DNA of 7,088 nucleotides from Nannocystaceae bacterium (GTDB lineage: Bacteria; Myxococcota_A; Polyangia; Nannocystales; Nannocystaceae), in NCBI GenBank assembly GCA_016763875.1, contig JAESSZ010000352.1, positions 1-7,088 of the forward strand, read 5' to 3'. The position numbers were made by a program, and so were the translations under genes. Positions 1-5,785 of the stretch are shown piece after piece. The first letter of the stretch is position 1. Every line of letters starts with the position of its first letter. Below the pieces are notes generated by a model. The model did not search any database and was not told the DNA's origin. It worked only from the letters and a program-made list of their open reading frames with translations.

Positions 1-361
1 CGCCAAGCCCGTCGGAGATCGTCGGCTCTGGCCGCGGCCAGACGAGCCACACCAACGCGAGGCATGCAGCGATCGGGAGCGCGACTGCGATCGTGTCGCG
101 GATGCGTCTCGGTTCAGGGGCGGTGGTCGCGGCCGACGCGTCCGACTCCAACTCAAAAGCAAGTGCAAGCCCAAGCCGTAGGGCCGGATCGCGATTCGCT
201 GCGTCGAGGACAGTTTGCATTTCGTCGGGTGGAAGTTCTCCGGCGGCTGCGGCACGAAGTTGTTCCGAGGTGAGATCGGAGTCCGGAGCGCGGCCGGGTG
301 CTTCCCTCAGCGCGCGACGCAGTGTGGCGTCGTCGAACTCTGGGACCGGGGGCTCGCTCAT
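1..361 (-). CDS. Single-pass membrane protein, putative anti-sigma factor-like, C-terminus cut by window edge
   Basis: Only the first 120 codons lie in the window; the gene continues past base 1. The ATG at 361-359 overlaps the TGA of the sigma factor gene (ATGA), and an AAAGGG on the minus strand (375-370) sits 8 nt before it, so translation is probably coupled. Residues 1-80 are cytoplasmic-looking and helical. A stretch around 30-50 (LTSEQLRAAAAGELPPDEM) resembles the start of anti-sigma domains ('L..yl.GeLs..e'), but there is no HxxxCxxC zinc motif afterwards. After Arg-rich residues 85-88, residues about 90-108 (IAVALPIAACLALVWLVW) form one transmembrane helix, followed by a Pro-rich exit. 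Gene order and topology fit a membrane partner that holds the preceding sigma factor inactive. This is inference, because no conserved family motif is decisive and the exported part is missing. Confidence 0.72.
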   Translation of the reverse strand, partial: MSEPPVPEFDDATLRRALREAPGRAPDSDLTSEQLRAAAAGELPPDEMQTVLDAANRDPALRLGLALAFELESDASAATTAPEPRRIRDTIAVALPIAACLALVWLVWPRPEPTISDGLG

Positions 362-897
362 GGGGAGAACCCTTTGCCACGCAGGCAATCTCGCAGCGCC
401 TGCATTCCGCGGTGTAGGTTGTTGCGCACTTGACGGGCGTCCCAGCGCATCCTCCCCGCGATGGTTCCGTGCTCGACGCCCATCAGGTGCAACGTTACGG
501 CAGCGCGGCGGTTTGGGTTCGAACTCAAGAGGCAGTCCTCGATCGCGGTTCCGAGTTGTCGCGCCGCGATCGTCGCCACAGGCGCAGAATCCTGCGTCTC
601 TTCGCTGTTCCCTGCATGGTCTTGGCTGGCCATCGTCACGGCCCTTTGGCGAGCGCGATGGCGCACCTCATCAATGACGCCGTTGTACGCGGCGCGTCTC
701 AGATATTGCTCAGAAATCGGGTCAACGCTCGCGGTTGATTCCGCGGACCGCGCTTTGAGCAGCCTTACCAGGGTCGTCTGCACGATGTCCTCTGCGTCTG
801 CCGCGATGTCTGCGGGGCACACTTTTCGCACGGCGCGGACGAGTCTCTCGCGTAACTCTGAGAACTCCTGATCGTGTGCTCCGTTGTCCAAGGCCAT
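358..897 (-). CDS. ECF-type RNA polymerase sigma factor (sigma-70 family)
   Basis: This is a 179-aa protein from ATG 897, the usual size for an ECF sigma factor that directs core RNA polymerase to a small regulon. Region 2 spans roughly residues 12-86. It includes the DAEDIVQTTLVRLL helix (34-47), which binds core polymerase, and YLRRAAYNGVIDEVRHRARQ (65-84), matching the -10 recognition helices. A Ser/Asp-rich linker (about 88-108) leads to region 4 (about 115-172), whose helix-turn-helix lies in GVEHGTIAGRMRWDARQVRN and ends with LHRGMQALRDCL. The frame stays open upstream to a GTG at 1008, adding 37 residues, but that would run into the start of the divergent lipoprotein gene. The added residues show no sigma motif, so ATG 897 is preferred, although its Shine-Dalgarno is weak. 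It overlaps the next gene by 4 nt and is probably regulated by it. Region 4 is less canonical than region 2, but the call is secure. Confidence 0.9.
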   Translation of the reverse strand: MALDNGAHDQEFSELRERLVRAVRKVCPADIAADAEDIVQTTLVRLLKARSAESTASVDPISEQYLRRAAYNGVIDEVRHRARQRAVTMASQDHAGNSEETQDSAPVATIAARQLGTAIEDCLLSSNPNRRAAVTLHLMGVEHGTIAGRMRWDARQVRNNLHRGMQALRDCLRGKGFSP

Positions 898-899
898 CG

Positions 900-915
900 C
901 TGGCCGGTTGGCCAG
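900..915. repeat. Perfect 6-bp inverted repeat with 4-nt loop just before the sigma factor start
   Basis: CTGGCC (900-905), GGTT, GGCCAG (910-915) is a perfect dyad ending 2 nt from the ATG at 897. It lies between the candidate -10 element and the start codon, so it could be an operator or a leader hairpin that masks the ribosome binding region. In GC-rich DNA a 6-bp dyad can arise by chance, and if the sigma gene starts at 1008 this would simply be coding sequence. Confidence 0.4.
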
Positions 916-922
916 GGCGCAC

Positions 923-950
923 GGTATCGACCCACCGATGCTCGCGTCAA
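923..950 (-). promoter_or_regulatory. Candidate promoter for the sigma factor operon
   Basis: Read on the minus strand, TTGACG (950-945) is followed after 16 nt by GATACC (928-923). The first matches the -35 consensus at five of six positions, the second matches the -10 at three. Transcription would start near 916, giving a leader of about 20 nt to the ATG at 897. This only makes sense if the short start is used. It is a visual match with a weak -10 element. Confidence 0.33.
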
Positions 951-995
951 AAAGAATGTCCTCGACCTGAGACGCGCTCGGGTTGGGGGCGTCAG

Positions 996-2639
996 GTGAC
1001 CGTGGCACGTGTACTGCTCGTTCTCATTCCCTGCTCAGCGTTGGGTCTTGTTGGCTGTTTCTCGGATCGCGCTGTGGATGACGGCGGTATCCAAGATGGC
1101 TCCACGGGAGCCCAGACGTCGAGTACAGCCGGATCTTCGCTCGGGTCCGGCGTCACGATTGGATCGGACGGCGAGGATGAGAGCAGCGGAACCACGGTCG
1201 GCGGGACCTCGATCGGTCTCGACAGCACCGGCGACGACACCACAACAGACGATGATTCTGGGCAAGAAAGCACCGGTGATACGACCGGCGACACCACCGG
1301 TGACGTCGCAGTGTGTGGCGACGGCGAACTCGATCCCAACGAGATTTGCGATGACGGTAATCGGGTCGACGGGGACGGGTGTGAGGCCGACTGCACCATC
1401 ACCTCTGGTGTGTCTCATGTCGTTGCTGGGCCCGGCGTCGCCTGTGCTGCTACCCACGCTGGCGAGTTGTACTGCTGGGGTGCTGATTTGTTCGGTCGTT
1501 TGGGTTACGGCGTTGCGGAGTTGACGATCGGTGACGACGAAACTCCGGGCGATGTCGGGCCGATTAATATGGGCGGCGAGCCCGTGCTTGACGTGGCGCC
1601 AGGAGAGTTTGGTACCTGTGTGATCCTGTCTGAGGGGCGTGTGCGTTGCTGGGGCGTCAACATTAATGGACATCTTGGACGCCCAGAGGTGGCAGTGGGC
1701 GAGATCGTTGGTGACTCGCTGGCGGAGGTTCCTGGCAGTCTTCCCGATCTCGAACTTGGCGGAGAGGCGAAGCAGTTGGTCCTCGGGAAGGGTTTCGTTT
1801 GTGCGCTTCTTGAGAGCGGCGATGTGCGCTGCTGGGGCAGGAATATCGGTTGGGGGTCGCTTGGCGAACGTGGCTACCTTGGGCTCGCTACCGCCGCACC
1901 GAATCATGATCTGAGCCTCACGCCCGCGGAGCTGCCAACACTGCAACTTGGCGGGGATGTCTTGATGCTTGCCAACGCGTCGTCGGGCATCCACACGTGC
2001 GCACTGCTCGAAGGGGGAGACGTACGCTGCTGGGGCGGAAATACCCACGGCCAGCTCGGCGTCGGCTTCGCACCCGAGGAAAGCGTGGGCGACGACGAAC
2101 ACCCCGACTCGGTCCCAGCGTTGAGCTTCAGTGCTGCGGTCACGCAAGTAGTGGCCGGGCACAATCACACGTGCGTCTTGCTCGAGACCGGGGAGATCCG
2201 TTGCTGGGGCGCTAACGCGAATGGCGAGCTCGGTTATGGTGACGAGGACGATCGCTTCGATGCGTCCACTGTCGGTGCCGTCGCGGTGGGCGGCAGTGCG
2301 GTCTACATCGCGGCCGGAAATGCGGGCAACTGCGCGATCCTGGAGTCGGGAGATGTGCGTTGCTGGGGGTCGGATAATGGCGGCGCGCAGGGCAACGGAG
2401 CGCCCAACGCTGACATCGGCGACTCTGAGCTCCCCGACAGTGTCGCGGTCCTGCCATTTGGGAGCGAGATTCGGCATGTGGACCTGGGCAACTCGATGGG
2501 GTGTGTGACGACTGTCGGGTCTGAGGCCAAGTGCTGGGGGATCAACAATGCTGGGCAGCTGGGAATCGGCGACGGGGTCGCAGAGCACATCGGCGACAAC
2601 GAGACCGTCGCCGTCCTCGGCCCGATCGTATTCAACTGA
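996..2639 (+). CDS. RCC1-repeat lipoprotein with myxobacterial Cys-rich repeat
   Basis: This is a 547-aa exported protein from GTG 996, with a G-run (985-989) 6 nt upstream; GTG 1002 is the alternative start. Residues 1-20 are a hydrophobic signal peptide ending in lipobox LVGC, so Cys21 should be lipidated and anchor the protein in the envelope. Residues about 25-105 are a Ser/Thr/Asp/Gly-rich flexible tether. Residues 107-133 match the Myxococcota disulfide repeat (CGDGELDPNEICDDGN, then DGDGC and C). From about 139 to the end are seven RCC1-like units, with CWG motifs at 160, 218, 279, 345, 403, 456 and 513, most followed by N..G.LG. This predicts a seven-bladed beta-propeller closed by the C-terminal strand. 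Each blade also carries a Cys ten residues before its CWG Cys. Such propellers usually bind proteins; the ligand here is unknown. The kinase gene follows 77 bp downstream in the same direction. Confidence 0.9.
   Translation: MTVARVLLVLIPCSALGLVGCFSDRAVDDGGIQDGSTGAQTSSTAGSSLGSGVTIGSDGEDESSGTTVGGTSIGLDSTGDDTTTDDDSGQESTGDTTGDTTGDVAVCGDGELDPNEICDDGNRVDGDGCEADCTITSGVSHVVAGPGVACAATHAGELYCWGADLFGRLGYGVAELTIGDDETPGDVGPINMGGEPVLDVAPGEFGTCVILSEGRVRCWGVNINGHLGRPEVAVGEIVGDSLAEVPGSLPDLELGGEAKQLVLGKGFVCALLESGDVRCWGRNIGWGSLGERGYLGLATAAPNHDLSLTPAELPTLQLGGDVLMLANASSGIHTCALLEGGDVRCWGGNTHGQLGVGFAPEESVGDDEHPDSVPALSFSAAVTQVVAGHNHTCVLLETGEIRCWGANANGELGYGDEDDRFDASTVGAVAVGGSAVYIAAGNAGNCAILESGDVRCWGSDNGGAQGNGAPNADIGDSELPDSVAVLPFGSEIRHVDLGNSMGCVTTVGSEAKCWGINNAGQLGIGDGVAEHIGDNETVAVLGPIVFN
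1272..1304 (+). repeat. Short 12-bp direct repeats in the lipoprotein tether
   Basis: Nearly three copies of a 12-bp unit of the form ACC GGY GAY ACS encode TGDT-TGDT-TGD (residues 93-103), with silent differences between copies. They lie at the end of the low-complexity tether just before the Cys-rich repeat. Such units can change copy number by slippage, which would change tether length without breaking the frame. Confidence 0.7.
1314..1394 (+). other. Myxobacterial Cys-rich disulfide repeat domain
   Basis: Residues 107-133 of the lipoprotein show the pattern C-GDG-x5-E-x-C-DDGN-x-x-DGDG-C-x3-C. This matches the 'Myxococcus cysteine-rich repeat' common in exported proteins of Myxococcota. 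The four Cys (107, 118, 129, 133) are expected to form two disulfides. Only one copy is present, used here as a spacer domain between tether and propeller. Confidence 0.85.
1410..2636 (+). repeat. Seven RCC1-like beta-propeller blades
   Basis: Seven degenerate repeats of 53-66 residues share the pattern G..H/F.C.LLE.G.VRCWG.N..G.LG.G, often followed by GD and a variable loop. Intervals between successive CWG Cys are 58, 61, 66, 58, 53 and 57 residues. The DNA copies have diverged well beyond recent duplication. The sixth blade lacks the usual LG and has AQG instead. Confidence 0.88.
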
Positions 2640-2716
2640 CGCATGATGACGTTGGGGCCGCCTGAAACAGGGCGCGCTTGGGAGCCGGTCTTAGGGGTTC
2701 AAGCTGGCCTGGTACT
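2640..2716 (+). other. Intergenic gap between propeller lipoprotein and kinase genes
   Basis: This 77-bp gap holds no convincing terminator: the imperfect stem CGCCTG/CAGGGCG lacks a T-run. The two genes may therefore be co-transcribed. A TACTAT at 2713-2718 overlaps the chosen kinase ATG and resembles a -10 element (four of six), but no matching -35 is seen 16-18 nt upstream. If it were real, translation would have to start at GTG 2729, nearly leaderless. Confidence 0.4.
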
Positions 2717-5716
2717 ATGTACGCGGCCGTGTCCGGCTCGAACAACGACCAGGTAACGCGCGCGATCGTCGACACGGTCGTGACCACTGGTGACGCGGAC
2801 GTTCCCGACGCCCCGCCCAGCTTGGATGAGTTGGCGAAACCGGGCAGTCTGCTTGGGCGTTACGCAATCCTTGGGGAGATTGGTCGTGGCGGTATGGGGG
2901 TGGTTCTTCGGGCCTATGACCCAAAACTTCAGCGCGAGGTTGCGCTCAAAGTGGTGAAGGCAGTGTCGGCCGAAGCCGAGGCTCGACTCGTTCGCGAGGC
3001 GCGAGCGATGGCGCAGCTGAGTCACCCAAACGTCGTGGCTATCTACGATGTCGCGACGCGGGGCGGCGACTCGCAGGTTGTCCTTGCCATGGAATACGTC
3101 GCTGGTGAGACGCTGCGCCAGCGGGGCAAGAACGAGGAACGTTCCGCCAGTGAGATCCTAAACCTCGTCGTCCAGGCGGGTCGCGGGCTCGCAGCAGCGC
3201 ACGTCGAGGGCTTGCTTCACCGTGACTTCAAACCGGACAACGTGCTCGTGGGTCACGATGAGCGGGTTCGGGTGACCGACTTTGGCCTTGCTCGACCCGC
3301 GGCAGATCGCGAGTCCCGAGCGTCGGAGTCCATGACCGGCGCGGGATTCCACGGTACGGACACCGACCTGACGCAGGCGGGCACCGTTTTGGGTACGCCG
3401 CGCTACATGGCCCCCGAGCAGCACCGCGTGGGCCCGCTGACGCCGGCCGCCGACCAGTTCGCATACTGCGTCACCCTGTGGGAAGCACTGCACAGCGAGC
3501 CGCCGTACGAGGGCAACATGGAGGCGCTACTTCGCGGCAAACTTGAAGGCCCGCCGTCGTGGCCGCGCGGTGTGGCCGTGTCCGCGCGTGTCGTCGAAGC
3601 GATCCGCAGGGGGCTTCATCCCGATCCTCTGTGTCGCTTTGCGACGATGGATGAACTGCTCGTGTTGCTCTCGCGTCCCGTGGGGTTGCGGCGACGTCGT
3701 GCCGCGCTGGTCGTTGGTGGGCTCGTAGCGACAGGTGGCCTCGTTGTGGCGGCGCAAGCTGATCCGACGACGTCGGTGTGCTCTGGCGCCGCACAGCAGT
3801 TGGGCGGGGTCTGGGACGTTTCCCGTCGCGGTAAGATCGAGGCTGCCTTCCTGGACGGTCGTGTGGCGTTTGCGCCCGGGGTGTGGGCGCGTATTTCACC
3901 GCGTATCGATGGGTGGGCGGCGGCCTGGACGACGATGCACACCGACGCCTGCGAGGCCACGCAAGTCCGTCATGAGCACTCCGAGGTGGTCATGGATCTT
4001 CGCATCGCGTGTTTGCACCGGGCGCGGCTCAAGCTCGATGCTGCGGTTTCGGTGCTGGGTTCCGCGACGGTGTTGGCGGTAGAAAACGCCCACGCGGTCG
4101 TCGACGAACTCCCGGACCTCAAGACGTGCGCCGACGTCGAGGCGCTGCAGGCCGAGGTCACGCCGCCGACGGCCAACGAAGCGACCGCCGTCCGCACGAT
4201 CCGTAGCAGCCTCGCCAAGGCAGCCGCGCGGCGTCACGCGGGCGACTACGACGGTGCCCACGTAGCGGTGCTCGAGGCTCATGATGGTAGCGATGAGGTG
4301 AAGTACGAGCCGGTTCAAACCGAGGTCGCTCTCGAGTTGGGCCGCGTGTTGGACGACCTTGGCCGCTATGACGAGGCCGAGGCCGCAGCGCGACGTGCTC
4401 GGCTGCTGGCAGCGAGACTAGGACAGCGGGAGATGCTTCGGGCCTCAACCCTGGAGCTCATGCATGTGCTCGGCTATCGCCTGGTGCGCCCGGCCGAAGC
4501 TATGGCGCTGCTGGAGGTCGTGATGGGCCTGTCGAGTGGCAAGCCTTTGCTCGAAGCGTCGGTGCACAACGAGTTGGCGCTCATCCTCGGCAAGCAAGGC
4601 AAGTTTGAGCGCGCAGAACAAGAGCAGCGTCTGGCGCTGAAACTACGGACCGACGCGTTGGGTGCTGACAACCCTGTGACGGCGGCGTCGCGTAACAACC
4701 TGGGCAACGTGCTGCTCTCCCGTGGAGAGTTCGTCGCGGCCGAGGTCGAGTATCGTGTCTCGCTGGCCGTCCGCCGCGAGGCATTGGGCGCCGAGCATCC
4801 CGCGGTGGCATTGTCGCGCAACAACCTCGGCCTCGCGCTGCAGAGTCAGGGGCGCTACGACGAGGCTTTGGCCGAACATCGAGCGGCTCTCGCCTTGGAG
4901 GTGCGTTCACTGGGTGAGCGGCACCCGTTGGTGGCGGCGTCGCACAACAACTTGGCCATGGTGCTGCAGATGCAGGGAGAGCTCGAGGCGGCCGAGAGGG
5001 AGTACCGTATTGCGCAGGCAGGGTGGACGGCGGCGCTGGGGCCAGAGCATCCTAACGTCGCGAGCGCCCGAGGAAACCTGGCGACGGTATTGTCTTCAAC
5101 CGGGCGGCACGCCGAGGCCGAAACCGAGGTCCGAGCGCTTATCGTGTTGCTCACCAAGCGGCTGGGCGTGGACCATCCTGAGCTCGCCGCGTTGCGCCAC
5201 AACCTCGCGATTTTTCTCCGCGCACAGGGGAAGTTGGTCGAGTCGGAAGCCGAGTATCGCGTGGTCATCGAGCAACGCAAGCGACAACTCGGCCCAGATC
5301 ACCCACAGCTTGCCGCGTCTCTGGCGAACTTCGGCAACGTCTTGCAGGAGGCCGGAAAGCTTGAGGAAGCGGAAGCGCGCTACCGTGAAGCATTAGCGCT
5401 GCGGCTTAGGGTGCTTGCGCCCGACCATGTCGATCTCGCCTTGTCGCGGCGCAACCTCGCGGTCGTACTCGGCGCGCGGGGGAAGTCAGACGAGTCGATC
5501 GTGTTGTTCGAGGAAGCGTACCGAGCCACGAAAGACAGTGATCCGCCCGGGGACCGGGCCGAGATCGCGTTCGACCTCGCACAGGCCCTCGCAACTCAGC
5601 CTGATCGTCGGGATGAAGCGCGTCGTCTGGGCGCCGAGGCGCTCGCGGGCTTTGTGGAAGCTGGGGACGAAGAGCGTCGTGCAGAACTCAAGCAGTGGTT
5701 GCGCACCCTGCGTTGA
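2717..5716 (+). CDS. Transmembrane Ser/Thr protein kinase with extracytoplasmic TPR array
   Basis: This is a 999-aa protein from ATG 2717; a TTG at 2678 and a GTG at 2729 are in-frame alternatives, and none has a strong Shine-Dalgarno. The kinase domain covers about 49-320, with Gly-rich loop GRGGMG (56-61), VALK Lys78, helix-C Glu94, HRDFKPDN with catalytic Asp170, DFG Asp188, GTPRYMAPEQ (226-235), DQF Asp247 and Arg307. All catalytic residues are present, so it should be an active RD kinase phosphorylating Ser/Thr. The activation loop (191-226) is long and rich in Ser/Thr. Arg325-328 precede a single membrane helix (about 329-347), so by the positive-inside rule the rest faces the periplasm. 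Residues 350-480 are a helical region with Cys355, 412, 432 and 471, a type commonly found after the kinase domain in Myxococcota. TPR units follow from about 535, including a 42-residue kinesin-light-chain-like array at 614-941. A signal-receiving role for this part is inferred. Confidence 0.93.
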   Translation: MYAAVSGSNNDQVTRAIVDTVVTTGDADVPDAPPSLDELAKPGSLLGRYAILGEIGRGGMGVVLRAYDPKLQREVALKVVKAVSAEAEARLVREARAMAQLSHPNVVAIYDVATRGGDSQVVLAMEYVAGETLRQRGKNEERSASEILNLVVQAGRGLAAAHVEGLLHRDFKPDNVLVGHDERVRVTDFGLARPAADRESRASESMTGAGFHGTDTDLTQAGTVLGTPRYMAPEQHRVGPLTPAADQFAYCVTLWEALHSEPPYEGNMEALLRGKLEGPPSWPRGVAVSARVVEAIRRGLHPDPLCRFATMDELLVLLSRPVGLRRRRAALVVGGLVATGGLVVAAQADPTTSVCSGAAQQLGGVWDVSRRGKIEAAFLDGRVAFAPGVWARISPRIDGWAAAWTTMHTDACEATQVRHEHSEVVMDLRIACLHRARLKLDAAVSVLGSATVLAVENAHAVVDELPDLKTCADVEALQAEVTPPTANEATAVRTIRSSLAKAAARRHAGDYDGAHVAVLEAHDGSDEVKYEPVQTEVALELGRVLDDLGRYDEAEAAARRARLLAARLGQREMLRASTLELMHVLGYRLVRPAEAMALLEVVMGLSSGKPLLEASVHNELALILGKQGKFERAEQEQRLALKLRTDALGADNPVTAASRNNLGNVLLSRGEFVAAEVEYRVSLAVRREALGAEHPAVALSRNNLGLALQSQGRYDEALAEHRAALALEVRSLGERHPLVAASHNNLAMVLQMQGELEAAEREYRIAQAGWTAALGPEHPNVASARGNLATVLSSTGRHAEAETEVRALIVLLTKRLGVDHPELAALRHNLAIFLRAQGKLVESEAEYRVVIEQRKRQLGPDHPQLAASLANFGNVLQEAGKLEEAEARYREALALRLRVLAPDHVDLALSRRNLAVVLGARGKSDESIVLFEEAYRATKDSDPPGDRAEIAFDLAQALATQPDRRDEARRLGAEALAGFVEAGDEERRAELKQWLRTLR
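4556..5539 (+). repeat. TPR array of strict 42-residue (126-bp) period
   Basis: Residues 614-941 of the kinase hold eight helix-turn-helix units of the TPR_10/TPR_12 (kinesin light chain) type, with pattern A..NNL..VL...G...EAE.EYR.AL..R...LG..HP. The linker motif LG-x-[ED]-[HN]-P begins at residues 648, 690, 732, 774, 816, 858 and 900 (the last degenerate, LAPDHV), each exactly 42 residues apart with no insertion or deletion. Less regular TPR-like helices flank the array at about 537-600 and 947-985. Confidence 0.92.
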
Positions 5717-5734
5717 GCTACCGCCGTCACTGCC

Positions 5735-5760
5735 GACGCCCCCGCCAAGGCGAGAGCGTC
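5735..5760. terminator. Possible bidirectional terminator hairpin between convergent genes
   Basis: In the 69-bp convergent gap, GACGC (5735-5739) pairs with GCGTC (5756-5760). Inside it, CGCC and GGCG form a second short dyad, separated by small asymmetric bulges. It is the only stem seen between the two stop codons (5716 and 5786). No T-run follows on either strand, so intrinsic termination is uncertain and Rho-dependent ending is possible. Confidence 0.33.
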
Positions 5761-5785
5761 GCAGCATTGGACGACTAGGCCGCGA

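Noticed and set aside
93..677. 194-codon plus-strand open frame over the sigma/anti-sigma-like genes
   Set aside because: Composition is Arg/Ser/Ala-rich low complexity, and it is antisense to clear sigma region 4 and to the ATGA-coupled membrane protein.
898..1008. N-terminal extension of the sigma factor to GTG 1008
   Set aside because: The added 37 residues carry no sigma motif and would run over the lipoprotein start. ATG 897 gives a typical ECF length, though the extension is not fully excluded.
1035..2588. 517-codon open frame on the minus strand opposite the RCC1 lipoprotein
   Set aside because: It has no recognisable domain or signal; the opposite strand shows a lipobox, Cys-rich repeat and seven propeller units. 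Long antisense frames are common in GC-rich coding DNA.
2650..2685. Terminator after the RCC1 gene
   Set aside because: Only an imperfect GC stem (CGCCTG/CAGGGCG) with no T-run; not enough to call.
2717..3676. Pseudokinase
   Set aside because: Gly loop, Lys78, Glu94, HRD Asp170, Asn175 and DFG Asp188 are all intact.
4722..5396. 224-codon frame inside the TPR array
   Set aside because: It is a shadow frame created by the repeated DNA; it is Arg/Ser/Trp-rich and the TPR frame is unambiguous.
4556..5539. CRISPR or other DNA-level repeat array
   Set aside because: The 126-bp periodicity is protein-level TPR coding sequence without identical repeats and variable spacers.
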